From the NCBI GenBank assembly GCA_902772965.1, contig CACYCT010000003.1, forward strand, positions 1 through 39,776: DNA of 39,776 nt, read 5' to 3'. Numbering within the stretch: the first letter of the stretch is position 1; each line of letters starts with the position of its first letter. This document shows positions 1 to 10,063 of the stretch, one piece after another. Source of the stretch: an uncultured Bacteroidales bacterium. GTDB lineage: Bacteria > Bacteroidota > Bacteroidia > Bacteroidales > Muribaculaceae. Under the pieces are notes generated by a model. That model did not search any database and was not told the DNA's origin. It saw only the letters and a list, made by a program, of their open reading frames with translations. The position numbers and the translations under genes were made by a program.

Positions 1-955
1 AACTCACGCCGAGGCCGATGGGGCAGGAAGCGCCGTGGCGGGGCAGGCGGATGATGCGCACGTCGTGGGCCATGTATTTGCCGCCGAACTGCGCGCCGAG
101 GCCGATTTTGTAGGCTTCCTGGAGCACCTGCTTTTCGAGTTCGATGTCGCGGAAGGCGCGTCCGGTCTCGTCACCGGTGGTGGGCAGGCTGTCGTAGTAG
201 TGTGTGGAGGCGAGTTTTACGGTGAGCAGGTTACGCTCGGCGCTGGTTCCGCCGATGACGAATGCGATGTGGTATGGCGGGCATGCGGCTGTTCCGAGCG
301 AGCGCATTTTCTCTACGAGGAAGGGCACGAGCGTGTCGGGGTTGAGCACGGCCTTGGTCATTTGGTAGAGGTAGGTCTTGTTGGCGCTTCCGCCGCCTTT
401 GGTCACGCACAGGAAGCGGTATTCCATGCCTTCAGTGGCTTCGATGTCGATTTGCGCGGGCAGGTTGCAGCGTGTGTTGATTTCCTCGTACATCGACAGG
501 GGGGCGTTCTGGCTGTAGCGGAGGTTCTCTTGCGTGTAGGTGTTGTACACGCCTCGGGCCAGGGCTGCCTCGTCTTCGAAGCCGGTCCACACTTGTTGTC
601 CTTTCTCGCCGTGTATGATGGCCGTTCCGGTGTCTTGGCAAAGGGGGAGTTTTCCCTTAACCGACACTTCGGCGTTGCGCAGGAATGTCAGTGCGACGTA
701 TTTGTCGTTGTCGCTGGCTTCGGGGTCGGTCAGGATACGCGCCACCTGTTCGTTGTGGCTGCGGCGGAGCATGAACGAGACGTCGCGGAAGGCGTGCTGG
801 GTGAGCAGGGTGAGTGCCTCGGGTTGGATTTTGAGGATGGGTTTTCCTTCGAATTCGCCCACGCTGACGTAGTCGGATGTGAGCCGGTAGTACTCGGTGT
901 TGTCCGGACCGAGTTGGAACATGGGGGCGTACTTAAATTCGGGGATATTGGCCAT
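1..955 (-). CDS. Fumarate hydratase, class I (partial, C-terminal part off the left edge)
   Basis: Class I (iron-sulfur) fumarase, interconverting fumarate and malate in the cytoplasm with a [4Fe-4S] cluster. The first 318 residues are visible, starting from the ATG at 955 ([13 protein letters not shown]). The family relatives are about 540 residues, so the C-terminal beta domain lies outside the window. Three cysteines sit in the contexts expected for the cluster ligands: C106 in [11 protein letters not shown]225 in [12 protein letters not shown] and C311 in RHGASCPIG. The family segment [15 protein letters not shown] is also present. The gene begins 19 bp after the stop of the pseudouridine synthase on the same strand, so the two may share a transcript. 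In gut Bacteroidales this enzyme usually serves the reductive, fumarate-respiring branch; that role is inferred. Confidence 0.93.
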   Translation of the reverse strand, partial: MANIPEFKYAPMFQLGPDNTEYYRLTSDYVSVGEFEGKPILKIQPEALTLLTQHAFRDVSFMLRRSHNEQVARILTDPEASDNDKYVALTFLRNAEVSVKGKLPLCQDTGTAIIHGEKGQQVWTGFEDEAALARGVYNTYTQENLRYSQNAPLSMYEEINTRCNLPAQIDIEATEGMEYRFLCVTKGGGSANKTYLYQMTKAVLNPDTLVPFLVEKMRSLGTAACPPYHIAFVIGGTSAERNLLTVKLASTHYYDSLPTTGDETGRAFRDIELEKQVLQEAYKIGLGAQFGGKYMAHDVRIIRLPRHGASCPIGLGVS

Positions 956-974
956 AGTTTAATTATATAAGGTG

Positions 975-1661
975 TTATTGTTTTTGCCGGTAAATCTGTG
1001 TGAGTGTCTGCCAGAGTTTGTCGTCGGGCGTGGGTGCGGTCACGTCGACGGGCAGTTTGGAGACGGGGTGGATGAAGCGTATGCGGTGGCTTTGCAGGCA
1101 TATGCCTCCGTCGGGATTGCTCCTCGGCGCGCCGTACTTGAGGTCGCCCTTGATGGGGCATCCGATGGCGGCGAGTTGTGCGCGGATCTGGTGTTTGCGT
1201 CCGGTGAGCAGGTCGATCTCGAGCAGGTGGTAGCGGTCGGATGAGGCGAGCAGGCGGTAGTTGAGCACGGCTTTCTGGCTGCCGTCGCGCGGGGTGGGGG
1301 AGACGTAGGTTTTGTTGTTCCGCTCCACGGATGTGAGGTAGTGCGTGAGCGTGTCGGCGTTTTTCGGTGGCTTGTTGGCCACGATGGCGCGGTAGGTTTT
1401 GGTGACGTCACCGCGCCGGAAAAGTTCGTTCATCCGCGAGAGCGCCTTGCTTGTTTTCGCGAACACGACCAGGCCTGACGTGGGCCGGTCTATCCGGTGC
1501 GTGACGCCGCAGAAGACGTTGCCCGGCTTGTCGTATTTCTGCTTGATCCACGCTTTGAGCGTGTCGACAAGTGGCGTGTCGCCGGTTTTGTCGCCTTGCA
1601 CGATTTCCCCGACGGCTTTGTTGACGATGATGATGTGGTTGTCTTCGTAGACGACGTCCAT
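975..1661 (-). CDS. RluA-family rRNA/tRNA pseudouridine synthase
   Basis: RNA pseudouridine synthase of the RluA family, 228 residues, which isomerises specific uridines in rRNA or tRNA. The catalytic block THRIDRPTSGLVVFAKT is present, with the presumed nucleophile D58. The second family block, LLTGRKHQIRAQLA, follows at about residues 154-167, and KGDLKYGAP after it. There is no N-terminal S4 domain, so this is the short class; the substrate cannot be told from sequence. It starts at 1661 with MDVVYEDNH, which is typical for family members without S4. A TAnnTTTG-type element lies 30-37 bp upstream on the minus strand. It is probably transcribed together with the downstream fumarase. Confidence 0.92.
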   Translation of the reverse strand: MDVVYEDNHIIIVNKAVGEIVQGDKTGDTPLVDTLKAWIKQKYDKPGNVFCGVTHRIDRPTSGLVVFAKTSKALSRMNELFRRGDVTKTYRAIVANKPPKNADTLTHYLTSVERNNKTYVSPTPRDGSQKAVLNYRLLASSDRYHLLEIDLLTGRKHQIRAQLAAIGCPIKGDLKYGAPRSNPDGGICLQSHRIRFIHPVSKLPVDVTAPTPDDKLWQTLTQIYRQKQ

Positions 1662-1690
1662 GATTTTGGAGGTTTTCTGAATTGTGATTG

Positions 1691-1698
1691 CAAAGTTA
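1691..1698 (-). promoter_or_regulatory. Putative -7 element of the pseudouridine synthase gene
   Basis: On the minus strand this reads TAACTTTG, an exact match to the Bacteroidota -7 consensus TAnnTTTG, about 30 bp before the ATG at 1661. No convincing TTTG -33 element is seen at the expected distance. Confidence 0.5.
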
Positions 1699-1845
1699 CA
1701 ACAATTGTTTGGGTTGGTGATAATTTATAAGGGTATAGTTTCCGGCATACGATTGTTAATTTTTTTAAATTATGTTGTAAAACATCTTTTCCGGTTGTTT
1801 TGTGGCAAAATGCGGTGTAAGTTTCAAATTTCAGCACAAAAAATT

Positions 1846-1874
1846 TTTGTTTTAAAAAAAAATGTCTAATTTTG
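1846..1874 (+). promoter_or_regulatory. Putative promoter of the SusC-SusD-metallopeptidase operon
   Basis: TTTG (1846-1849), a 17-bp spacer and TAATTTTG (1867-1874) match the Bacteroidota -33/-7 pattern. Transcription would start near 1880, leaving an untranslated leader of nearly 200 nt before the ATG at 2076. The surrounding 1740-1870 stretch is very AT-rich, as expected for a strong promoter. Confidence 0.6.
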
Positions 1875-1879
1875 TGCAC

Positions 1880-2075
1880 TCAATGCTATGGTAATGTTAA
1901 GAAATTGCAACATGGTTTACCTCTAATGCACTGAAATCAAACTTGTTGCCTCAGGTGGCTGCGAGCGATTGCGTGCTATTTCGGTTTGACGGTTACAATT
2001 TTTCATGTTTACTGTGGGATTGCGTGATTTAAACGAGAAATTAATCAAATATGTTTAAGAAATAAATTAGTGCTT
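1880..2075 (+). other. Long untranslated leader of the SusC operon
   Basis: About 195 nt lie between the predicted transcription start and the SusC ATG with no plausible gene. I see no clear match to a known riboswitch and no strong hairpin followed by a T-run. Long leaders before SusC genes can be targets of antisense or small-RNA control in Bacteroides, but nothing here shows that directly. Confidence 0.35.
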
Positions 2076-5000
2076 ATGAGTCTTAGAAATCTACTTTTGC
2101 TCATTGTGCTCTCGTTAGCCGCGATGGTTGCCAACGCCCAGGTGACGGCTTCCGGAACGGTGCTTGACGAGAACAATGAACCGGTAATCGGTGCGACAGT
2201 CGTTCAGAAGGGCAAGCCAAGCAACGGAACGTCAACCGATTTCGATGGAAAGTTCACGCTCAACGTGCCCTCGGGCGCCCATCTGGTTGTCAACTATATG
2301 GGTTACGAACCCTATGAGGTTGCCGCCAAGAGCGGGTTACAAATCGTTCTGAAACCGAAAGATGACGGCGGCGTCAAACTCGACGAAGTCGTCGTGACTG
2401 GTTATCAGAAAGTGGACAAACGCTTATTCACCGGTGCCACCACGAGCGTCGACGCCACCAAGGCGAAACTCGATGGTGTGGCCGACGTCAGCCGCGCCCT
2501 TGAGGGCCGTGCCGCAGGTGTGTCGGTGCAGAACGTGACCGGTACCTTCGGTACAGCCCCGAAGATCCGCGTCCGTGGCGCAACGTCCATTTATGGTAAC
2601 TCACGCCCGTTGTGGGTGGTCGACGGTGTGATTCTTGAGGACAACGTCGACATCAGTGCCGATGACCTCTCCTCGGGTGACGCCCAGACCCTGATCGCCT
2701 CGGCTATCGCAGGTCTGAACGCCGACGACATCGAATCGTTCCAGATTCTGAAAGACGGCTCGGCAACCTCGATTTACGGTGCCAAGGCCAACGCCGGTGT
2801 GATCGTGGTCACAACCAAAACCGGACGTAAGGGACACACCTCTATCAATTATACCGGTGAGTTCACCTACCGTCTCAAACCCAGTTACCGCGACTACAAC
2901 ATCACCAACTCGCAAGAGCAGATGGGTATCTACAAAGAGATGGAACAGAAAGGCTGGCTCGAGTTCGCCTCGCTGGCCAACAGTTCGCGTACCGGTGTGT
3001 ACGGACATATGTACAACCTGATCCGCACCTACGACCCCACCACCGGAAAATATGCTCTTGACTACACCACCGAGGCGATGAACGCTTACCTCCGTCAGGC
3101 CGAGATGCGCAACACCAACTGGTTCGACCTGCTGTTCAACAACAACATCATGCAGAACCACGCCCTGAGCGTTTCCGGCGGTACAGACAAAGGATCGTTC
3201 TACACCTCAATCTCAATCATGAACGACCCCGGATGGTACAAGTCCAGTTCCGTTGAGCGTTACACATTCAACAGCAACGCCATCTATCAACTCACCGACC
3301 GCATCCGCATCAAAATCCTCAACATGGACTCCTACCGCAAGCAACGCGCTCCCGGTACGCTGAGCCAGAACGTCGACGTGGTCAACGGCGAGTTCAACCG
3401 CTCCTTCGACATCAACCCCTTCAGTTACGCGCTCAACACCTCGCGCACGCTCGACCCGAACCTGTTCTACCGTCGCAACTACACCGACTTCAACATCTTC
3501 CACGAGCTCAACAACAACTACATCGACATCGACGTGCTTGACGTCAAGTTCCAGGGCGAACTCCAGATCAAGCCCATCATGAAGCAAGACCAGACGCTCG
3601 AGATCAACCTCCTCGGCGCATACCGCTATAGCAACTCCGAGCGTAACCATTACGTGAAAAACTCGTCGAACCAGGCCATGGCCTACCGCGCCGGTATCGA
3701 CCCCGAAGATGCCATCGTCCGCTCGAGCAACACCTATTTATATACCGATCCCGACGATCCCAACTCGCTCCCCGTTTCTGTCGTGCCCGAAGGCGGTATG
3801 GTATTCTTCTCGCGCAACACCATCCGGCAGCTCGACTTCCGCGCATCGGCGCAGTACATGAAGAACTTCAACCAGGGAACCCACCTGATCACTGCCTTCG
3901 CCGGTATGGAAGCCAGTAAAGTCGACCGTTACGCGCAAGCCTTCGACGGCTGGGGAATCGACTACAGCAACGGTAACCTGCCCGCACTGAACTGGCGACT
4001 GTTTAAACAAATGAACGAAGAGAACGGCTCCTACTTCAGCGACAGAACCACCCGCCGCCGCAACCTCGCCTACTTCGGAAACGTCAACTACTCCTTCAAA
4101 GGCCGCTACACCATCAATGGAACCATCCGCTACGAAGGCTCCAACCTGATGGGCGAGACACGCCAAAGCCGTTGGCTCCCCACATGGAACATCTCCGGAG
4201 CATGGAACCTCTACGAAGAGGAATTCTTCAAGAACTGGCAGCAAAACGTGCTCAGTTACGCCAAAGTCCGCGCCTCTTACTCCCTTACCGGAGAGAGCGG
4301 ACCGGCCTCGCTGGCCAACGCCGAGGCTCTCTACTACCCCACACGCCCCTGGCGTCAGGAAACCGAAGCCATGGAAATGGGTCTGTACGTGGGCGGACTT
4401 GCCAATGAGGAACTCACCTACGAGAAGAAACACGAGCTTGACATCGGTGTCGACCTCGGTTTCTACCACAACCGGATCAACTTCGTGTTCGACTGGTACA
4501 AACGTAACAACTACGACCTGATCGGACGTCTGTACACCGAAGGTGTCGGCGGACAGACCTCCAAGTACGCCAACGTGGCCGAGCTCGCGTCCCACGGCGT
4601 CGAGTTCATGCTCACAACCAAGAACTTCGACCCCGCCAACCCGATGGACTTCGCCTGGACCACCGACTTCACCTTCTCCTACGCGAAGAACAAGATCACC
4701 AAACTTATCTCCCGCTCCCGCGTCATCGACCTCGTGCCCGGTAACGGATTCCCCCTTGAAGGCTATCCCCACCGCGCCCTGTTCTCAGTCCCCTTCATGG
4801 GTCTTGACGCCTACGGTGTGCCCCAAGCACTCGACGAAGACTTCACCATCTCCACCCAAGGTGTGAACTGGCAGAACTACGAGAACCTCAGCTTCCTTAA
4901 GTACGAAGGTCCGGTCGACCCCATCTACACCGGCGGTTTCGGTAACAATTTCAGTTGGAAAGGCTTGCACCTGAACGTGTTCATGACCTACTCCTTCGGA

Positions 5001-5435
5001 AACAAACTCCGTCTGAGCCAAGACTTCTCCTCCTCGTACAGCGACCTTGTGGCAATGCCCAAAGAGTTCAAGAACCGATGGACCATACCCGGCGACGAGG
5101 CACACACCAACATCCCCGTCATCGCCTCCCGCCGCCAATCCTGGGCCAACACCTACCTCTCACGCGCCTACAACGCCTATAACTATAGCGACGTGCGCGT
5201 GGCAAACGGAGGTTTCATCCGTCTGAAAGAGGTTTCGCTTACCTACGACCTTCCCAAGTCGTTCATCCGTCACCTTCGCCTGACCAACTGCTCCGTCAAA
5301 CTCGCCGCCACCAACCTCTGCCTTATCTACTCCGACAAGAAACTGATGGGCGCCGACCCCGAGTTCTTCAACAGTGGCGGTGTGGCCTCGCCCAACCCCA
5401 AGCAGTTCACCTTCACACTCCGCTTCGGACTTTAA
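2076..5435 (+). CDS. SusC/RagA-family TonB-dependent outer-membrane porin
   Basis: Outer-membrane TonB-dependent transporter that forms the barrel of a SusCD pair and imports a bound ligand into the periplasm. I take the ATG at 2076, giving 1119 residues. An upstream in-frame GTG at 2070 adds only two residues. The order is a signal peptide ending near VANAQ, then a carboxypeptidase-regulatory-like domain (about 22-100, with GTVLDENNEPVIGATV and FDGKFTL). A TonB-box-like segment LDEVVVTGYQ and the plug (about 105-230, with RVRGATSIYG and LWVVDGV) come next, followed by the barrel, which ends in the aromatic-rich strand FTFTLRFGL. The SusD partner starts 42 bp downstream. The companion metallopeptidase and DUF4302 lipoproteins hint at a proteinaceous or glycoprotein ligand rather than starch, but the substrate is unknown. 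Confidence 0.95.
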   Translation: MSLRNLLLLIVLSLAAMVANAQVTASGTVLDENNEPVIGATVVQKGKPSNGTSTDFDGKFTLNVPSGAHLVVNYMGYEPYEVAAKSGLQIVLKPKDDGGVKLDEVVVTGYQKVDKRLFTGATTSVDATKAKLDGVADVSRALEGRAAGVSVQNVTGTFGTAPKIRVRGATSIYGNSRPLWVVDGVILEDNVDISADDLSSGDAQTLIASAIAGLNADDIESFQILKDGSATSIYGAKANAGVIVVTTKTGRKGHTSINYTGEFTYRLKPSYRDYNITNSQEQMGIYKEMEQKGWLEFASLANSSRTGVYGHMYNLIRTYDPTTGKYALDYTTEAMNAYLRQAEMRNTNWFDLLFNNNIMQNHALSVSGGTDKGSFYTSISIMNDPGWYKSSSVERYTFNSNAIYQLTDRIRIKILNMDSYRKQRAPGTLSQNVDVVNGEFNRSFDINPFSYALNTSRTLDPNLFYRRNYTDFNIFHELNNNYIDIDVLDVKFQGELQIKPIMKQDQTLEINLLGAYRYSNSERNHYVKNSSNQAMAYRAGIDPEDAIVRSSNTYLYTDPDDPNSLPVSVVPEGGMVFFSRNTIRQLDFRASAQYMKNFNQGTHLITAFAGMEASKVDRYAQAFDGWGIDYSNGNLPALNWRLFKQMNEENGSYFSDRTTRRRNLAYFGNVNYSFKGRYTINGTIRYEGSNLMGETRQSRWLPTWNISGAWNLYEEEFFKNWQQNVLSYAKVRASYSLTGESGPASLANAEALYYPTRPWRQETEAMEMGLYVGGLANEELTYEKKHELDIGVDLGFYHNRINFVFDWYKRNNYDLIGRLYTEGVGGQTSKYANVAELASHGVEFMLTTKNFDPANPMDFAWTTDFTFSYAKNKITKLISRSRVIDLVPGNGFPLEGYPHRALFSVPFMGLDAYGVPQALDEDFTISTQGVNWQNYENLSFLKYEGPVDPIYTGGFGNNFSWKGLHLNVFMTYSFGNKLRLSQDFSSSYSDLVAMPKEFKNRWTIPGDEAHTNIPVIASRRQSWANTYLSRAYNAYNYSDVRVANGGFIRLKEVSLTYDLPKSFIRHLRLTNCSVKLAATNLCLIYSDKKLMGADPEFFNSGGVASPNPKQFTFTLRFGL

Positions 5436-5477
5436 TCTGTTTGACCCTTAAGAATCAAATTAAAGATCATTTAAACT

Positions 5478-7199
5478 ATGAAACTTAAATATATAGCACT
5501 CTCGGCGGCACTGGCCGCCACGGCGCTCACCTCGTGCAACGACTTCCTCGAAGTCGTGCCCGACACGCGTGTGAAACTCGAAACCGTTGAGCAGTGCCGC
5601 AAAATCCTGATCGACGCCTACACGAGCACAAACTACGCCGCAACCTGCGAGCTCTCGAGCGACAACGTCACCGACAACAACGCCCCCTCGCCCTCGGGAA
5701 TCGTCTATAACCGCCCCTACTACGAGATTACCGACGAGGAACTCTACAAGTGGGAAGATGTCAAGATGGGAACCTCCAACGACACACCCTCCGGAGTGTG
5801 GAGCGGATGCTACGGCGCCATCGCCGCAGCCAACGCCTGCCTTGAAGCGGCCGCCAAACTCGAGAGCAAAGGTGAACTCACACCCGAGGACATGAAGAAA
5901 CTTCAAGCCGTCAAAGGTGAGGCATACCTCTGCCGCGCTTACCACCACTTCATCCTCGCCAACGTGTTCTGCATGCCCTACGGCGACCTCTTCGCCAACG
6001 AGCCCGGTATCCCCTACATCACCGCGACCGAAACCACCGTGCGCCCCCACTACCAGCGCGGAACCGTCAAGGAAACATGGGACAAAATCGAAGCCGACCT
6101 GCTCGAAGGACTACGACTTGAGGACGACGTGATTTACGAAGTGCCCAAATACCACTTCAACCGCCAGGCCGCCAACGCCTTCGCCGCACGCTTCTACCTG
6201 TTCAAACGCGAGTACGAGAAAGTCGACTCCTTCGCCACAGCGGCTTTCAACAACCTTGACCCCGCCAGCCTGATGCAAGACGGATGGCAGCACAAGGCCC
6301 AGTTCTACAGCTCGTCGGATATCGCACGCTATTGGAGCTCGACCGACCGCCCCGGTGTGTTCCTGTGCTTCTCAACCTACTCCACCTACAGCCGTCGCGG
6401 CGGATACCGCTACGTGCTCAACCGTTTGCCCAAGCGCTGCACCATTCAAGGCCCCGGCCTGTCGTGGAAAGGCATCACTTGGCGCCGCTCCAACACCGAC
6501 GACCCCTTCAACGAGTCATTCTCCATGCACCCCTGCTTCCAAAGCCTCTGCTACTACCGCGGCGACAGCGAATGGGGAGAATTCTTCGTGGGTAACATGG
6601 GAGAACAGTTCGAGTACACCGACAAGATTCAAGGCATCGGTTACGCCCACATGGTGCGCGCCGAGTTCACCGCCGATGAGACCCTGCTCTGCCGCGCCGA
6701 GGCACGCGCGTTCATGGGCAACCTCGAAGGTGCCCTGGCCGATATCAAGATCTGGGACGACGCACACAAGAAAGGTTACACCTACAACTTCGCCGAAGTT
6801 ACCGAAACCCTGCTGAAAAACACCTACGACAACGACGGACAAGTTGGCAACTTCGGAATCGTCAAGAAAATCCACATCGACAGCATCTGCCCCTCGCCCA
6901 AGTGGTCACTGAACACGACCAACCATGTGTACGTGCAGTGCATCCAGCACCTGCGTCGCATCGAAACCGTCCACAACGGCATGCGTTGGTTCGACATCAA
7001 GCGCCTCGGCCTTGAGGTCGTACACCCGTTCGGTATGTTCGGAATCGAGAGAAAACTCATTCCCGGCGACCGCCGTTACGCCATCCAGATTCCCACCGAG
7101 GTGCTCTCGGCAGGTCTCGAACCCACCAACCGCGCCAACCCGACCAAACCCGCCGCGTCGGCATACTGCGTGAAAGACGATTCGTTAGTTTCTCAATAA
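5478..7199 (+). CDS. SusD/RagB-family ligand-binding lipoprotein
   Basis: Surface lipoprotein that caps the upstream SusC-like barrel and captures the ligand. It has 573 residues with a lipoprotein signal peptide; the lipobox is ALTSC, placing the lipidated Cys near residue 20, followed by NDFLEVVPD, a very common SusD start. The N-terminal half has the helical TPR-like pattern of the family, including GEAYLCRAYHHFILANVF. The C-terminal half has HNGMRWFDIKRLGLEV, matching the conserved late SusD block (RWFDLKRxG). The gene is second in a four-gene operon. Its sequence is clearly different from the SusD at 34565, so the two loci are not recent duplicates. Confidence 0.94.
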   Translation: MKLKYIALSAALAATALTSCNDFLEVVPDTRVKLETVEQCRKILIDAYTSTNYAATCELSSDNVTDNNAPSPSGIVYNRPYYEITDEELYKWEDVKMGTSNDTPSGVWSGCYGAIAAANACLEAAAKLESKGELTPEDMKKLQAVKGEAYLCRAYHHFILANVFCMPYGDLFANEPGIPYITATETTVRPHYQRGTVKETWDKIEADLLEGLRLEDDVIYEVPKYHFNRQAANAFAARFYLFKREYEKVDSFATAAFNNLDPASLMQDGWQHKAQFYSSSDIARYWSSTDRPGVFLCFSTYSTYSRRGGYRYVLNRLPKRCTIQGPGLSWKGITWRRSNTDDPFNESFSMHPCFQSLCYYRGDSEWGEFFVGNMGEQFEYTDKIQGIGYAHMVRAEFTADETLLCRAEARAFMGNLEGALADIKIWDDAHKKGYTYNFAEVTETLLKNTYDNDGQVGNFGIVKKIHIDSICPSPKWSLNTTNHVYVQCIQHLRRIETVHNGMRWFDIKRLGLEVVHPFGMFGIERKLIPGDRRYAIQIPTEVLSAGLEPTNRANPTKPAASAYCVKDDSLVSQ

Positions 7200-7218
7200 A
7201 CACACACGCCAATAGAAT

Positions 7219-8517
7219 ATGAAAACAATCAAATTCCATATCTCCGCTCTGTTGCTCGCGGCTGTGGCGATGCTCGCGTTCAGCTCGTGCAGCGATGACA
7301 AGTTAGGCGAATCGATTTTCGTCGACACGCCCGAAGTCGACCCGTCACTGGCATCCTACAAACTCGACAAGTGGCTCTTCGACAACTACAAGAAAGTCTA
7401 CAACGTCGACTTCCGCTATCGCATGCAAGACGTCGGCACACAGATGGACTACAACCTTGTGCCCGCCACCTACGACAATTCCATCAACATGGCCGTACTC
7501 ACGAAATACCTCTGGTATGACGCCTACAACGAAGTGGCCGAGGATGGCATCGACTTCCTCAAAGCCAACGGCCCGCGAATTATCCACCTGATCGGCTCGC
7601 CCGCCTACAACCCCACCACCCGCACCCGTATCCTCGGTCTGGCCGAAGGCGGAATCAAAGTGTCGCTCTACCAAATCAACGACATGCGCGTGAACGACTT
7701 CAACCAGATGAACGACGACTACTTCAAGACGATGCACCACGAGTTCTCGCACATCCTGCACCAGACCAAGAGTTACCCCACGATTTTCAACACCTACTCG
7801 GTTGGACAATACGATGGTAACAACTGGCAGGACCGTCAGGAAGGCGTGGTCAACTCGCTCGGATTCGTCACTCCCTACGCCTCGAGCGCCTATCGTGAGG
7901 ACTTTGCCGAGACCATGGCAAACTACATCGTCAAGACCGACGCCCAGTGGGCACGCATCATGGACCTCGCCGGACGCGGATGGGGCACCAACAGCACCGA
8001 GGACGACAAGAACGCCATCTACTACTGCTATTACTACAGCACCAACAACCAGCCCGGTGACAGCAACAAGGTGTACATTCCCGAAAACCAGTTCCGCGCC
8101 CAACTCAACGAAGTGGGCGACACGGCCTATCTGTACTACGTTGTCAACGGAACAATGCAGTACCAGACAGCGGTTGAGCCCATCCGCACCGTCGAAGGCG
8201 GTGACACCATCTGGGTAGGCCCCGAAGGTCAGCAATGGAACAATCCCCGCTATGACAAGAACAACTTCCTGCTCTACCGCAACACCAACTACGTTTGCGA
8301 TGCATCTTTCGCGCGCATTCCGATCTACGCCTATCCCGCCGAGGATAATGACGGATACAACGGCCCCGACATCATCAACAAGAAAGTGGAAGTTATCCGC
8401 TCGTGGCTCCGCGACCAGTGGAAAGTTGACCTCGACAAACTCCGCGCCGTCGTGCAGCGCCGTCAGAGCAACTATGACATAAACGCCCTGCGGCAGCAAG
8501 TGCTCGATGTTGAGTAA
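7219..8517 (+). CDS. Zinc-metallopeptidase lipoprotein, Peptidase_Mx1 type
   Basis: Predicted surface or periplasmic lipoprotein of 432 residues with lipobox FSSC near residue 25. The zincin motif HEFSH lies at residues 174-178 within HHEFSHILHQ. About 50 residues later REDFAETMANYIVK supplies acidic residues that could give the third zinc ligand, as in the putative zinc-binding metallopeptidase family often found beside SusC/SusD. The family is known mainly from genomic context; substrates are not established. It begins 19 bp after the SusD stop and is followed 36 bp later by a DUF4302-type lipoprotein, so it is part of the uptake operon. It probably trims a peptide or glycoprotein at the cell surface; that is inference. 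Confidence 0.87.
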   Translation: MKTIKFHISALLLAAVAMLAFSSCSDDKLGESIFVDTPEVDPSLASYKLDKWLFDNYKKVYNVDFRYRMQDVGTQMDYNLVPATYDNSINMAVLTKYLWYDAYNEVAEDGIDFLKANGPRIIHLIGSPAYNPTTRTRILGLAEGGIKVSLYQINDMRVNDFNQMNDDYFKTMHHEFSHILHQTKSYPTIFNTYSVGQYDGNNWQDRQEGVVNSLGFVTPYASSAYREDFAETMANYIVKTDAQWARIMDLAGRGWGTNSTEDDKNAIYYCYYYSTNNQPGDSNKVYIPENQFRAQLNEVGDTAYLYYVVNGTMQYQTAVEPIRTVEGGDTIWVGPEGQQWNNPRYDKNNFLLYRNTNYVCDASFARIPIYAYPAEDNDGYNGPDIINKKVEVIRSWLRDQWKVDLDKLRAVVQRRQSNYDINALRQQVLDVE

Positions 8518-8553
8518 CCCAATGACATTCACCCGTTAAAAAGTACGATTCAT

Positions 8554-10008
8554 ATGAAATATATCCATTATATCCTCAGCGCATTGGCCTTAGCGGGCTC
8601 GCTCTCGCTCAGTTCGTGCAAAAACGAGGTTGATGACGTGTTCGACAAATCGTCGGCCGAACGCCTGAATGCCTCCGTAGAGTACTTCCACAACATACTG
8701 CTCGACCAGGGCGGCAAATGGCAGATGGAATACTTCACGCAAGACTCCGAGCAGGGCTATGTTTACCTGATGACCTTCAACAAAGACGGCTCGGTGCGCA
8801 TCTCGGGCAACAACCCCATCATCAGTCAAGTTGTCGGCAGCACCGCCACCACCGCCTACGCCTCGCAAAGTTCGATGTGGGAAATCATCACCGACGACGG
8901 CCCCGTGCTCACGTTCAACACCTACAACCCCATTTTCCACATCTTCGCCGACCCCAAGGACGACCCCGGAACCACCCAGACAAGCGAGCAGGGTTACGGC
9001 CACTACGGCGACTACGAGTTCAAACTCATGCGCTACACCGGCGACACCCTCTACGTCAACGGTAAGAAACGCGGTCTTCAGGCCGTGATGACACGCCTCG
9101 ACCCCGACACCGACGACGAGGCCTACCTGAGCAACGTTGTCGCACTGGCCGACAGTTTCTTCACCGCCCTGATTCCCATCACCTACATCACCATGCCCAA
9201 CGGAAGCCGCTACCTCGTCCGCGGCGGCGCCTCGCTCGTGCCAGAACTCTGCCCTGAGTACAAGCGCGACACAATCGATGACGTAGTCGGCGTTTTCAAA
9301 GAGGGATGGACCTACTTCGCCGAGAAGCATAACGCGTTGATCACGCCCGCCGGACTGACGTTTATGCAACCGATCACACTGACCGACACCAACGACGTCT
9401 CGGTTGTGATCCAGCACTTCAAACTCCAGCCCGACGGCTCGCTGCTCAGCCGCGAGGACGGCGTGACCACACTCGCCGCCGACACAATCAACAAACTCTT
9501 CTTCGACCCCACCCTCGCGCGCATGCCGAAAGGTAGCACATCCGGTACGCCGGAGTTGGCGTGGACTTTCGATTCCCGTAGAATGGAAGGGCAGTTTCTG
9601 GAACTCTACAACGCCTTTACCGCCGGTATGGCCTCCAGTTCGCTCAAAGCCACTGTCCGGCGTGCCGACCTACTCTACGATGAGACCTCAGGACGTTACT
9701 CCATGCTGATGCGCACGCGTAAGGTCCAAGGCGGTACAGTAATGACACTGAACGCTTTCCTCTATTTTGACACCCAACGGATCGGAACCGACCGCTTCCG
9801 CCTCGTGTTCAATGGAGAAGGTGATGCAAACGCGCTCAACTACGTTGACAAAGTCGCCCAGTTGAGGGCTCTGCTCGACAAAATCAGCGCGACCACTTTC
9901 AGAATCGAGGCCAACTCGAAGCTCGCCCCCACGCGCCTGAAACTCATCGACGTTGACAACGAGTCAAGTTTCCTCTTCGTTTACCTGCAGAAACCGGCCT
10001 CAACGTAA
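8554..10008 (+). CDS. DUF4302-type lipoprotein
   Basis: Lipoprotein of 484 residues with signal peptide and lipobox SLSSC near residue 22. The opening after the Cys, KNEVDDVFDKSSAERLNASV, and the following GGKWQMEYF and YLMTFNKDGSVRISG segments resemble the DUF4302 family. These proteins recur beside SusC/SusD/Mx1-peptidase genes. The function is not known; as last gene of the operon it is most likely an accessory surface protein of the SusCD complex. Most of the protein is predicted beta-rich, and no catalytic motif was recognised. A 13-bp stem-loop follows the stop codon and closes the operon. Confidence 0.8.
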   Translation: MKYIHYILSALALAGSLSLSSCKNEVDDVFDKSSAERLNASVEYFHNILLDQGGKWQMEYFTQDSEQGYVYLMTFNKDGSVRISGNNPIISQVVGSTATTAYASQSSMWEIITDDGPVLTFNTYNPIFHIFADPKDDPGTTQTSEQGYGHYGDYEFKLMRYTGDTLYVNGKKRGLQAVMTRLDPDTDDEAYLSNVVALADSFFTALIPITYITMPNGSRYLVRGGASLVPELCPEYKRDTIDDVVGVFKEGWTYFAEKHNALITPAGLTFMQPITLTDTNDVSVVIQHFKLQPDGSLLSREDGVTTLAADTINKLFFDPTLARMPKGSTSGTPELAWTFDSRRMEGQFLELYNAFTAGMASSSLKATVRRADLLYDETSGRYSMLMRTRKVQGGTVMTLNAFLYFDTQRIGTDRFRLVFNGEGDANALNYVDKVAQLRALLDKISATTFRIEANSKLAPTRLKLIDVDNESSFLFVYLQKPAST

Positions 10009-10030
10009 TTATCCGCTGAAAAACGCTCCG

Positions 10031-10050
10031 TCGCCCAACATTTCGGGCGA
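10031..10050 (+). other. Small hairpin upstream of the operon terminator
   Basis: TCGCCC (10031-10036) pairs perfectly with GGGCGA (10045-10050) around an 8-nt loop, just after the DUF4302 gene. No T-run follows, so it may protect the 3' end rather than terminate. Confidence 0.4.
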
Positions 10051-10063
10051 TACACCGACATAC